64,000 nucleotides of DNA from contig CP137319.1 of the NCBI GenBank assembly GCA_033182465.1, positions 2,728,001 to 2,792,000 on the forward strand, written 5' to 3'. This document shows, one piece after another, positions 23,668-35,073 of the stretch (the first letter of the stretch is position 1; every line of letters begins with the position of its first letter). The stretch is from Sanghuangporus weigelae (taxonomy: Eukaryota; Basidiomycota; Agaricomycetes; Hymenochaetales; Hymenochaetaceae). The notes under the pieces are model-generated. The model saw nothing but the letters and a program-made list of their open reading frames with translations. It made no database searches and was not told the DNA's origin. Position numbers and translations under genes: made by a program.

Positions 23668-25730
23668 TTAAAATTTTCCTCTGAATATACTGTGCAAGAC
23701 GCTGTACTTGCTAGCCATCATTAAAAAGATGGACCCCGCGATCATAGTACCTATGGAGGGTGGTTGCGAATCATGTCGTGAAAGGCAATAGCTGATAAAG
23801 TATGACATACCAGCATAAATACCGACTTCGTGGAAGGTACTATGATTCTGTTTAATTGCCCCTGAGATCGGAGGCCCGGTCAGGGCACCTAGGCGAGGCC
23901 AAACAAATAAGTCTGAGTCGCGATATAAACTCAATGTATGAGCGCGAAGGAAATCTAACCGATGGCCATTATTGTCATTTGTAAACCAGTCCGACGTCCA
24001 ACGTCATGCGTTGAACCGAGGTGAGCGACTGGAATAGCAAAGAGGCACATAAACGCTCCGGAAGTAACCCTGATCTTACACTTCAGCTTCTTTTCAAAGG
24101 AACATACAGGCCCGTACGCACCCGTATAGGACAGTCACGGCAGTGAACGCGCCTTTCGTCGTTACAAATGGCCAAATATAGGTAAAGACAGCGGCGAGAG
24201 CAGTGCAGATAACCATCACATTGACTGGGCCATATGATACAGCAAGCACTCCGCTACCCAGACGACCAACTGCGGAGGCACCGTTGGCAATAGCAACTAG
24301 ATAGAAGGCGAGACTACGGTCAATGCCGATAAGTTCCGCGCTAACACTTAAAAACGTGAGAGCTTCACGGAACAATCAGATAGAGGTTTATCAAGGGTAC
24401 CAAGGACTACGTACGAGAATAGAGCCCCATAAAAGCGACGAATGTCGAGAAAACGTAAAACAAGTACGCGGGCGACAGAAACGACCGAACATCGAACAGT
24501 TTCGGAAGCGAGTCTGGAGGCGGAAGTCGACTGCGCATTACCTAGAAAGATGAAAACACCTGAGCAGAATGATCCGCATGAATAACGATAGACCTACTAA
24601 AGCTGCGAAAACAAAAGTCGTTGAGTTGAGAAATGCAATTGCGCGAACGGTCCATTTAAACCTGCGCAACACGAATGTTAAATACCGAAGACAATATAGT
24701 TTTTCATTACTCACCCTACGTCGGGAAGCAGGTTACGCACCATGATAGGGTAGACTATTCCTCCTAGTGAACCCCCAAAAGAGATGATTGCGAATGCAAG
24801 GGGTCTTCTGTGTTTGACTACAAACAATCACGCTAGTCAGAAAGAAGCATGAGGATGATCATTGGCACATACACCAATGGGACACAACTGCAATGCATGG
24901 TATATAGATACAACCAGCAGCCAACTAGGAGCAGGTTAATGATCATAGCCATGAGTGACATGATGTCTACCCGCACTCACTCCTAATAAAAACCCTTGGC
25001 AAAGAAGAAAGTGCCAATACTCCGAGCACTCCGCTGTCAGGAAGTTCGCAACAGTCATTGCAGCACAGGCGGATATAAGAAGGAACCTGAAATATCCCAA
25101 ATCAAAGAGCCTGCCAGCGATTAATCCCTGCAAAGACATAGGTCAGTATAGACGGCGCAAGGAATAACTATTACTACAGCGTTCACGAACCGGCAGGAAG
25201 ATCAGAGAATACTGGCGGCAGAACAGAGCATTAGTTATCACTTTGCGGAGCAATGAACTCTGAGGCTTGGTGAGCCTACCTGAAGAGATCCTATCCAAGC
25301 GCTACGAACATGATCATACTCTTACAACTTGAATGAAAATCGACAACATAGGCACGTACATTTGAGATGGTGTGTTACCACTCAATAGGACGGTTTCATA
25401 ATAGGCTTGATACGTCTAGAAAACGTTAAATGAATAACAAGATGTCGAAGACAAAAACTGCTCACCCCCCAAGAAACAAAATAACCGAAAGTTGAAAACG
25501 ACAGAGAAGATCCCTACGACTAAATTAACCCTAGTTAAGATCGCTGATTGCAGGATTCAACTCACGCCGAGCACTACAAGCCAAGCTCGCAGACCTCCAT
25601 CGGGCACTTCAACGGATGGCTGCGCAGCGATGGGCTCAGGCTGTTCGGTTTCAAGGATCTGAGTTGCAATCGACTTCTTCTCGTCCTTCGCCGAATTGGC
25701 GTCTGAGGCTAGCGTACTTGCTGTAGACAT
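23668..25730 (-). CDS. Monocarboxylate-transporter-like MFS carrier
   Basis: Polytopic plasma-membrane carrier of the MCT branch of the major facilitator superfamily. The start is the ATG at 25730 (MSTASTLASDANSAKDEKK). A hydrophilic N-terminus of about 50 residues leads into the family signature VPDGGLRAWLVVLGV at the first membrane helix. About ten short introns separate further helices: GLIAGRLFDLGYFRFL, the LGVSAG segment, IDRSLAFYLVAIANGASAVG, GSGVLAVSYGPVNVM, FVTTKGAFTAVTVLYGC, and near the end GALTGPPISGAI and YAG-TMIAGSIFLMMASKY before the stop at 23668. Fungal members carry monocarboxylates, riboflavin or unknown solutes; the substrate is not predictable here. Every exon was not checked, so an internal lesion cannot be excluded. 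Confidence 0.75.
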
Positions 25731-28170
25731 CTTGATGAGAATGGCAGAGGCAGTCGTTGACAAGCTCTGCGGGGGTGATGGCGTTTGCGTGGGTAAAGGT
25801 ACAGCAAGGTGTTGAGACGGGCACTTCCAAGTTCAGTGAAATGTTGGGGCGAAATATGAGCTTGAGAAACCGATCAATCACATTTGGATAGACAGCACAA
25901 ACAAGGACAAGGCGATCACTACTAGTGTGGATCAGGGAAGTTGTACCCCTGACACGCACATCCTTCCAGCCCTGACCTGACGTATGCTTTGTCTATTCTC
26001 TGAGATGCTTTTCTACTCTGCGACTCCTGTACCTGTACAAAAGACTGTAAGCCCGAGGAACTGAAAAAAATTCTGATCAAAGGAATTCCAATAACACGCA
26101 CATCACTAGTTAAATCAATAGACTTTTCCCCATCAAGTCTGGAAGGAAGAAATTGTCAAAGTTCAGACATCACGTTGAACGATCGAATCGGCGTTATCTC
26201 CTTTGATGGACTTGGACTGAGATGGACTGGTTCATCCGTTATCGGACTCTATCGTGCATCTTATCATTCATCGGAACTACCAGTAACTGTCGTGGGAAAT
26301 CCCGAAGCTGGATCAAATGGAAGCCAAGTTGGAGACCATTTCAAATCAAACAAAATTTTAGCATGAGCGTCGGGGATAGTACAGCAATAGTACGGTATCA
26401 TTGTAAGGGGAAACAGATCTTTTCTTGAAACGGTAGTCTTGAAACCAGCTGACTCTATGGCCACAGGAGGCATACGTGAGATCAAGTCGCATTTGCAGTA
26501 ACGCTGAGAGGAACTCACTAGAGATCAGAGATCAGAAGCATTCCACCGGTAGACCAGCTCGGCGGACTTCGTATCTATCCAGTTTGAAAGACTCATGCAG
26601 CTTCGCAAGCTCCGAACTGAGATGGTTGTTCAGTGTGTAGGGAGACAATTAATTGAAATGAAATAGGGGATACCGCGGATAAGGTGGAGGATTCCTGGTC
26701 CTCCAGTGGCACTGTACTTACTGGATCTAACGGTTCCGGCGCTCTTGATGGTGATATCGTACCCATGTGGACACTCTGGTAATTGCAGAAGAAGCCAGGG
26801 AATGTAAAAGTGGCACGGCCCGCATGGAGTACTACATCAGTAACTTGATATCGGAATTTGTAAGTGACATGCAAGCAACGCACTGGTAGAATCATCCGCT
26901 TTAAGCCCGTCTAGTTCTGGTAGTGTTAAGCGGACTCCGTCTTCCCATGTCATCTGGATCAATACAACGATTCTTAGCCAGACTGCCTTTTCACAGGGTG
27001 ACGTGGCGTGCGACTGATCACCCGAGGAACAGGGCGTTTGATTCACATGTCCTAGCACAGAAAAATATTGTATATTCAAATTGGTTGAAATGGAATGAAG
27101 CTGCTCGCATGGACGACGCAAAGAAGGAAGATGGTAAGAGGGTGTGCCAGTGTGAATCGAACTTGAAATTGAGCAGTTCTGATTCCGCACGTGACCTCAA
27201 CAGCCCTTCACTGGCAGCCGCTCTTTCAAATTTGTACCCGCTTCAGGGTCACCATGTCAAGACACTCCGGCGTGCTATTTGTCAATGCTCAAGGATAGAG
27301 TTACACTACAGACCATAAGCGCAACGATCTGCCAGGGCTCACGAAATGTGAGGCGCTGGCTGGCCCTCGCTCCTCCTCGTCAATCTCCCTTCACCGAACT
27401 CCAAGCCTCCGGAACTGATCCTCCACGCCTCGTTCGACGGGTAAGTAGCATATTCACTGAAGTTCCTGACAATATCTGCTCGGAAGATCGCATCGCTCTA
27501 CCATAAGGCTGAAGTATTCCGGAGTAAATATTCACTACCAGTCTCTGCCCCATTAAGTTACTATACTATGGATGCTGCAATACATTACCAAGCAATGCTC
27601 TCTTTGGCCTGATTAGTGTTTTCACTGCAGATCTCAAGTTGAAATCAGGTCTTGGCTTGGCTTAGCTTCCGCTCATTTCGAGAATGCTGATACAAGTTTT
27701 CGACGATTATTTCAGGGTAGGAAAAAAAGAAACTACAGACTCTGGAGATCATCAGGCATCGCATCTTCAGTAAGTCTATTCTACTCAATTTTGGGGATTG
27801 AAGCTAATGTTCGCTCAGCAGCATCCACACTCCATATGAGAGACACGATATGATGTAACGGAGAAAACGGATCTTTTTTTCCCGGATTTGTGATCGTCAT
27901 CAATGAACTATCCCCATTTGGTTATCCGTGATAAGCGTTATGCGGATCAAAAACATTATTTCCTAGGTCGGCCTGGATCGACCTTTGTCCCTTTAAAGAT
28001 ACACAAAGCTTAACTCACGGACGACCCCGGACACCTATTGATTGGGAAAAACATCAATATCTCCTTTCTTCGCCGGCTCACTTGACATGGTGTATAAATC
28101 ATACGCGTACGATGACCTCGCATCCCCAGCTGAACTCGGCCCTGATTTCCCAGTCACATACCTGCACATC
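25731..28170. other. Gene-poor region, unassigned frames
   Basis: Minus frames at 26593-26895 and 26837-27190 and plus frames at 26923-27318 and 27279-27506 have no family resemblance and overlap each other. The first part should hold the MFS gene promoter. About 28020-28170 lies just upstream of the DUF6534-type gene. Nothing else was seen. Confidence 0.4.
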
Positions 28171-30008
28171 ATGGCATCTACGTCGTCTCAAGTTCAACTG
28201 CCTGCGTTGGACAATACGTTCGGTGCAATGCTTATAGGATGCATCCTGAGCACAGCGTGTGTACCTTGTTCAAGGCTGCGTTTGTCTCTTATCTGACAAT
28301 GTGAACTTCCAGACTTTGGGGCGCTGGCTCAATGCAAATGTATTGGTATGTCGTCTATTCTCGTTAATGTGACTCGAGTCCAAGCCTATTGTGCAGGTAT
28401 TATTCGAACTATCCTAGAGACCATCCAATTTTGAAGGCTCTGGTACGTATCTCAACTCCCATTATGTGCCATATCCTGACAATGACCTTCAGGTCGCACT
28501 TGTTTGGTAAAAGCTACGACTTCTGCCCATTATAGAGCTTCTCTGACTCTTCACGAAGGACACTCGATACTGTACAACAGGCTATGATAGGACACATCAG
28601 TGAGTACTCCTTCCCATCATTCCCTGGTATGCGCTAACATTTCTCGCAGTATATTATTATTTAGTTAAGGTAGTCCATGGCTTTAAAACTTCTGATCACG
28701 TATCTCATGAGTCTCATCGCTCGAAAAGAATTACTTTCAGCCATTGAGCCTCGATTACTACGTCTGGAGCTTGAACGTAAGATTGATTTTTTTTTTTACT
28801 TTGCTTTCGAATACTTACGGGGCGTTCGATGTAATTAGGTACAAACAGAGTTCGAAGTAAGCGCCTCTTTGTATCGTATTAGAACTAGTCGATGACTTTC
28901 GCAAGGCCTTGACGTCACTCGGAGTTCAAGCTCTTTTCATTTATCGCATCGGAAGATGTGAGTCTCTTCCCAAGTACTCATAACTTCCGCTTATTGTTTA
29001 TCTCAGTGAGCAAATGGAATATTTGGTATACCGGAGTTACGGTTCGTACTTTTACGATCTGACGTGTAGCTCGATCTGATTGTTTCAAGCAGACGGTACT
29101 AGCGCTGGGGAAGTTCGGTAAGTGGATTTCGATGCATGTGAATATAGCACTGTATTGATTACTTATAGGTCTCGCAACTGGCAAGCATCCCCCGAGCCTG
29201 AATCCAATTATTTCACTGATATTGAAACCTTTAATTAGCATTCGTCGCCGAGGGCTTCAAGTATGACAGCATAACTCTGGCCAAGGCCGAGCTTCATCGC
29301 GTATCAGAGGCGATCAATGGACTCTCTGCAGCGACTGATGTTGCCATTGCTGCCGTCTTCACTTGGCTCTTGTCCCGCTCCAAGACCAGTTTCATCAGGA
29401 CGAACACGCTGATAAATAGACTAATCGTGAGTGTTAGCTAGCCAATTGTTATGTTCTCCCAGTTTAACGAGCGTTGTCAGAGCTATACCATTAATACTAG
29501 CGCTCTTACGTCCCTCTGCTCTGTTGTCACACTCATTCTCGCGGTCTCAATGCCACACAACTTCGTGTATGGAGCCGTGTACTTCCTCATCGCCAAGTTG
29601 TAAGTGTCTGGATCGTCCCAAACGGAATCGAACTGACTGCTGTTGGTGGTGCTTTAGATATGTCAACAGCTTGTTGGCGACACTGAACTCAAGAACGCCA
29701 CAAGTGTCAGCTTACCAGACAGAAATTGATTTGAAGGCGATGACGTTCTCAAACAACACAACCACCGACGCGAGCACCTCCTACACATCATCAGGCTTCA
29801 AGGGCACGAAGCCAGGGTTGCGTATTCAAGTTACTGAGAGCGCCATATCTTCTGCAGGTGAAACGACGACTTTCGACATCCGTCATAAAGAAGAGGAGGT
29901 TAGCCCCAGAACTTTCATCTGACATGCGTTATCTGAAATCAAGTCTAGCAGAGCTACGGAAAAGTCAATCCCGAGTGGCAAGAGCGTTACCGAGGTGGTC
30001 AAGTTTGA
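28171..30008 (+). CDS. DUF6534-type multi-pass membrane protein
   Basis: Seven-helix-like integral membrane protein of unknown function from a family abundant in mushroom-forming fungi. The start is ATG at 28171 (MASTSSQVQLPALDNTFGAM). Many small exons join: GCILSTA-LWGAGSMQMYW-YYSNYPRDHPILKAL, VALVW-TLDTVQQAMIGH, PLSLDYYVWSLN, VQTEF, ALTSLGVQALFIYRIGRLS, KWNIWYTGVT, then AFVAEGFKYDSITLAK, AATDVAIAAVFTWLLSRS, TSFIRTNTLINRLI, MPHNFVYGAVYFLIAKL and YVNSLLATLNSR, the last being the family's closing signature. A polar cytoplasmic tail of about 90 residues ends SYGKVNPEWQERYRGGQV at 30008. Exon borders in the first 700 bp are approximate. No lesion is evident. Confidence 0.75.
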
Positions 30009-31219
30009 GGACGCTGATCCCAACGATCAAACGGCGAGCATCGATTATTTATGTTTGTTTCGCTTCGTATATGTACTATGTAAACCAGAAGGCCTTTTGT
30101 TGGCCGCTTCACATTTGTACTGTGTTTTGTGACACTTCGGATACATCGGAATTGATATCGTAGATGTTTCTGATACAAGCGACTAGTAATATTATACCAC
30201 TTACTGAGTCTACGTTACCCGTTTCGGCCATGCGATGCGTTGCTTTGTTCGTTCGTTCGCTGCGCGGAGTGGCTTTCTTTCCCTTCACCTGAGGACAGCG
30301 AATATTCGACTCCCGGCTTAATGACTAAGTGAATGTACTGTAGTCTGTAGACCGTCGACGATAACTGAAGAAATTTGAGGGTGGCCCTGAACAGGATATG
30401 TGTCTTGCTGACGTCAACTGAAACTCCGCCAGACATTGTCCGCTCCGCTGTTCGCTTCACCACCACCACCACTACGATTCTCGCTTCATCTTTTTCGTTT
30501 CCTACTCTACTGTCTTCTTCAGAGGCAATGCGTCTAAATCCTATGTCCTTTTACGCAAGCGTTTCCGACACGTCGCACCTCGATGCACCGTTCAGGATAC
30601 TGCTCATCACGCGATTATGCGCGGCAAAGACTGTGCTTTCGACTATCTCAGGATGTCCCAAATATGTTGGACGTTGTTCTTGCAGAGTTTATGAGAAAGC
30701 GTTCCTCCAATTTTAGTCCGGCATGATATAGACGGATCTACGAAAGTTCTTCTCAGACTCACACCAGGCAATCAAGAAAATAACACCTTGAGTTACTGGA
30801 AGTCGACTGGTATAGTATAGAGTACAGCAGAGCGTAATTTAATCTGCTCGGTATTCTTTTCTTGGCACCATCGGAAGGATATGGTCAAGCTCCGAGCGTG
30901 TATGCTTACGTCTGACCTGGTTCTCTGGGCACTACAAATAGAACAAAGAGCTTTAACGGTGTACATCTGATCCTGAACGAGGTGTGGGGCGCACTATTGA
31001 TACAGTTCTATAATGGGACCAGCATCTACGTCCGGATGCCACGATTACTTTTTCTTTCCCTGTCGCTGCGTGCCGCACGCAGTGACAGGCGAGGCGATTA
31101 GCAAGATCTGCACAGCTTAGTTTATATTAATGTCAGCATAGTACTGGTACTTTACCCCAACCATCTCATTCGCGAACTGATCCATGCTAGACAAGCTGTG
31201 ATTTCATGCTAATCTCTTT
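30009..31219. other. Intergenic, nothing recognised
   Basis: Only short unrelated frames (30215-30472 minus, 30375-30716 plus) are present. It holds the 3' flanks of two convergent membrane-protein genes. Confidence 0.45.
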
Positions 31220-32510
31220 TTAACGCCTAATCATGCAATGCTCAATGGAACGTTCCTCTGTGTCACATGTAAGGATCTTCTCGTTGCTGCCTTCCGTCTG
31301 GTCTGGTGGCAAGTGAATCTCGGTTGCATCAGGCGCCTCTGCGGTAGATTCGGTATCCTCGCTGGAGGCAGCTCGGGTATGAAATTTCATGCTGGTGCTA
31401 GGAGCTGTGGCTGTAGATCTATCCCAAGCTCGGCGAGTTGCGACTCGGAAAGTAATGAGCATTGGTGCTATGACCTGGAGAGATTTAGACAGTTCGATAC
31501 TGTACATGACTATACGGGTGAAGTCTCTCACCTGTAATTGAGAAACAATTCGCAAGAGTACGTTGGAGACATGGCTTTTCGCTCCGTACGGACCCAGGAA
31601 TAGCAGCGAAAAGACAGCATAAAATATCGAACTTTCAGTGTCATAGCGGCGCTAGATACATACTATGGTATGAGTGATACTTGCTGCGGCCCCAGCTCTT
31701 GCAGAAGCTTACGTCGATAAAGCAACAATTGTATCGCAACGAGTATCGTCACAACGACGTTCGACGACATCGAAGGCGAGAAGCAAGGCATGCCAAAGTT
31801 AATGCTGACTTTCGTCCAAAGATTCGCACCAGGTTGGGAAGTTTGGAAGAGAAGTAAAACATCCATCGCTATAATCGGCGAGACCATACGTATCTGTGAG
31901 CACAGAGACAGCCCTTGCCTATGGAGCTAAGATACGTAAGCACAGGGAGTGCAAGGATGTACAACTCGAAACGGAAAACCAATATGCATCGATAAAGCTA
32001 TATGGTATTGAGTAGTTTCCTCAGTACTGTATTTGGGGGGGAAAGCTTGACCGGAAAGCCGTCAGCAAACCATGCTGTTACAATGAAACACGCATTCGGG
32101 AAGACAATTATCACGTCGAGTAATGCACTTGGAGTATCAGGATACTCTTGATTATCTATGAAAGCAAGTGCGTGTCCATGCTGACAAAAACTGTTCCCAG
32201 GGCAAATAGAATCATCGTGAAAACGATGAGGACATTATTTCGATTCTCTTTCGGTTTGGACTTGCATATATTAAGCAGAGCATATATCGTCTGGAGGAAA
32301 ATGGCGATTGTGGCACCTGAAATTCCTCATCAGACGGAAGTTACGGACCCGGACAAGGGAAAGCAACGGATCGTAGAACATATCAGCCAATATATCCCCT
32401 ATCAGCAATGTGGCTCTTTCTAACTACAAAGTGTCTGGCGGTAGATTGGGAACGAAAGGAATGACACTAGCACGGGCTGGTTGACTCGTAGTAGATGTTG
32501 GGTGACCATT
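31220..32510 (-). pseudogene. Basidiomycete multi-pass membrane protein, probably broken
   Basis: Read on the minus strand it follows a fungal integral-membrane family of unknown function: VIPFVPNLPPDTL, GDILADMFYD, GATIAIFLQTIYALLN, NVLIVFTMILFALGTVF, AFIDNQEYPDTPSALL, LYRCILVFRF, FQTSQPGANLW, VSINFGMPCFS, NVVVTILVAIQLLLYRR, then VIAPMLITFRVATRRAW and a polar tail to the stop at 31220. Between VSMDTHL and AFIDNQEYP the frame must shift. The likely start ATG (about 32502) is out of frame with VIPFVPN. The donor after DMFY is not canonical, and one splice near 31910 would need a GC donor. These together suggest a decayed gene, though I may have missed unusual introns. Confidence 0.55.
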
Positions 32511-32715
32511 TTATACTGTACGAATCCCGAATTGACAGGTCATCACAGAAGAATAGACGGGAGAAAGATTCTGTGTGATGAAAGGCTGTACGTTTCCAGC
32601 AGGAAGTAGAGAGCACGTGCCAATTCGGACTTTTACACATGTCCTCTCCTTTCATCCTGCCAGTTCTGTACCAGTACCCAAGTGTCAATCAGCGTCACTC
32701 ATAGATTTTCATCCA

Positions 32716-33656
32716 ATGTCTGCTCCAGTTATTAGCGAGGGCACTATTCCTTTCATCGTCGGTGGAGAAACATATTCAACGTGGTATAAACTATTTGGGT
32801 CTCCGGAGTCTACTACGCGACCACTCGTCGTGTTGCACGGCGGACCCGGGGCCTCCCACGACTACATGCTCCCTCTAGCGGACCTTGCGCAGTCCGATCG
32901 ACCAGTTACTGTCATACTCTACAACCAGCTGGGCACTGCTCGCTCTAAGTATCCCGATCTCTTGAAGAAAGATCCATCATTTTGGACGATCGAGTTGTTT
33001 ATCTCCGAACTTGAAAACCTACTTACATTCTTCAACATCTCGTACTCGTTCGATCTTATTGGGCACTCTTGGGGAGCAACACTCGCTGCGGAACTTATTG
33101 TAAGTCGCCAACCTGCGTCTTATCTTGTCGAACTCATTGGCGTCGGCGAAACTTCGTAACCAAGCGATTGAACAGCTTCGCAAAACACTTCCGTACGAGA
33201 TCCAGGAAGCCCTACGAAAACACGAAGCCACGAAGACGACAGAGGCACCAGAGTGTTCTTCGAGAATTTTGGCTGTCGTCTCAAGTCTCCTCCGACCGAA
33301 GTCATTTTCTCGTTGAGCCAGGCAGAGCTGGAAGGAGGGAAGGTGCAGAAGGGAATGTTCGTCTATTCTATGCAGTTTTCCCGTTTCAGAGAGCTCATAC
33401 GTTCTTTTTTTTCATGTTTAGACGCGACAATGGTATGGCAAATGACTGGTCAATCATCGATAGGATTCATGAAATTCGCGTCCCGACTCTCTTAATTAAT
33501 GGGAAGGACGATTTCATGTCTGACGAGGTTTGCATGCCGTATTTCCTAGGTCTTGAGAAGGTCAAGTGGATCTAGTTTTCTACATCAAGTCATGTACCGC
33601 ATTGGGAGGAGCGAGAGCTATATATCTCAACAGTCAGAAAGTACTTACTCGAATAA
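32716..33656 (+). pseudogene. Proline iminopeptidase-like (S33) alpha/beta hydrolase, disabled
   Basis: The start is ATG at 32716 (MSAPVISEGTIPFIVGGE). The first 140 codons are well preserved: VVLHGGPGASHDYM (oxyanion loop), ILYNQLGTARSKYP, PSFWTIELFISELENLL, and the nucleophile elbow DLIGHSWGATLAAEL. Then VSRQPASYL must shift one base to continue as LSNSLASAKLRNQA. A second shift is needed near KTTEAPE to reach NDWSIIDRIHEIRVPTLLIN (acid Asp in GKDDF). A TAG stop interrupts just after KVKWI (33574-33576), and the frame continues STSSHVPHWEERE with the catalytic His. All triad residues survive in the DNA, so inactivation looks recent. No normal intron explains these breaks. Confidence 0.75.
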
Positions 33657-34080
33657 GTACGTTGGTGTTCTTTGTGGTTCTGTATGTGTATGTGTCTCCC
33701 GAACCCGATGTATGATGTACTCAACTAGGACGCCTAGATGAAGCATCGAGATTGGACGACTTCGTTGAAGCTTGGTACGAATTCAGAGCAACAAAATCAA
33801 GAGTGACATGGACAGAAAAGCTCCACATCCCGTTTCTGACGCTTCGATGTCCGAATTTGTTAGTTCCAGTTTGGACAGAGAAAAAAATAGAGCAGCGTTG
33901 GTTGGGTATTTGTTCCCGAAATTTTCAATCAGCACATGCATCTTAAATCATATTCTTTGATGTAGAGTGTCAAAAGTGAAAGCGGCGGTTTTTCGGGGGA
34001 CGTATGTTAGTAAACACGTGATATGTAGACAAGCTGGTCTCGCAAGAGCTACAGTCGATTAAGTTCTGCTAGGCAACTCA
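33657..34080. other. Short intergenic region
   Basis: Between two plus-strand relics. The frame at 33752-33946 is unassigned. Confidence 0.4.
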
Positions 34081-34560
34081 ATGGATCCTACCCTCCTTTT
34101 CTTCTCTTTGTGCATACTCAACTGCGTACTCCTCATTTCCAGCCTGTATCGATATGTTTCTCTTGGCCAAAGGTCTACGAACGGTGATGCCAAATCAACT
34201 AGCACGCATTTTCATCCTGACAATACGCTCCTTTCTCAGTTTACTCGTACATCGACGACGACTTTCCTCTTGCTGCACCGATACCTGAAGGTTCCCTTCC
34301 GGATATCATCTATTCGTTTGAGGAGTCAGTTTGCTTCGAGGCGAACAACACTATCTTGCACGTCAGTTTGGTTATCTGCGATTGGGCCCAGAGCGCCGTA
34401 TCTTCGCCGTTTCTATGCATCACCAGTAACACTGCCTTCATTTCTTTGCTCGATCCCTCGCTAAGAAACGTCGGCATGATGAACATACGAAGCACTATCT
34501 CAACTATTTAAGGCAGAATATTCTTTGTCAAGCAGATACAAACCTCGAGCCTTCTATCCC
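34081..34560 (+). pseudogene. UstYa-like (DUF3328) protein relic
   Basis: UstYa-like proteins are membrane-anchored enzymes of fungal peptide and other natural-product pathways. ATG at 34081 opens a hydrophobic anchor (MDPTLLFFSLCILNCVLL). An intron of about 60 nt beginning GTGATGCC joins QRSTN to VYSYIDDDFPLAAPIPEG and SLPDIIYSFEES. After a one-base frame change comes GYLRLGPERRIFAVSM, then HHQ, a TAA stop exactly where the family has Leu in H-Q-L-H-C, then HCLHFFARS, and HDEHTKHYLNYLRQN with LCQADTNLEP. The second family motif H-x-x-H-C reads HTKHY, so its Cys is lost. The usual C-terminal part after LEP is missing. It is probably a dead copy. Confidence 0.62.
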
Positions 34561-35073
34561 TACAGTACAAATCGTGGGAATATTTCTGACAACTCGACGC
34601 GAGTAACGAGTTGAGATTCAAAACCCTAACTTCTGCTGAGGGCTCATAGCACTACACTACCTTGCACACTCATGAAAATTTTATTTCAATTGCAAGGCCC
34701 CTATAAATAGATTATTTTTCCAAATTTCAATTGATTTTTTCGGGATTGTGTTGCATTGTGTGGGTGAGATATCATGGAGTAGAGGGGATCTGAAGTTAGA
34801 AAACAGGTCCGACTTTCGAGTTTGCAGGGAGACGCGCGAGATCATGACTTGAAATCATGATTTTCAGAGATTGGTACCTGATTTCGGTGTGATCTCCGAT
34901 GATTTCCAGATAATCGCGACTCGGTCCGAATAGTTCGGCCGAGAATTCTAAAATGCTAAATAGAGCAAGTTGTCGATCCAGGCGAAATTACTATAGCTAG
35001 CCAGAAATGACGTTCTTACTCATAGCTCATATCTCTGACTTTGACCACCATCAACAAACTTCAGTGAACTGCA
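34561..35073. other. Intergenic, AT-rich, nothing recognised
   Basis: Upstream region of the sirtuin gene. It includes a T-rich and A-rich stretch around 34680-34745. No coding frame was seen. Confidence 0.45.

Noticed and set aside
31880-31915. Third GC-AG intron in the membrane protein at 31220-32510
   Set aside because: AG/GCAAGG is present, but the gene has other breaks, so the splice cannot be trusted; mentioned only as a possibility.
32716-34560. Calling a ribosomal-peptide (RiPP) cluster from the S33 peptidase plus UstYa-like pair
   Set aside because: Both genes are broken and no repeat-containing precursor peptide was seen; the evidence is only neighbourhood.
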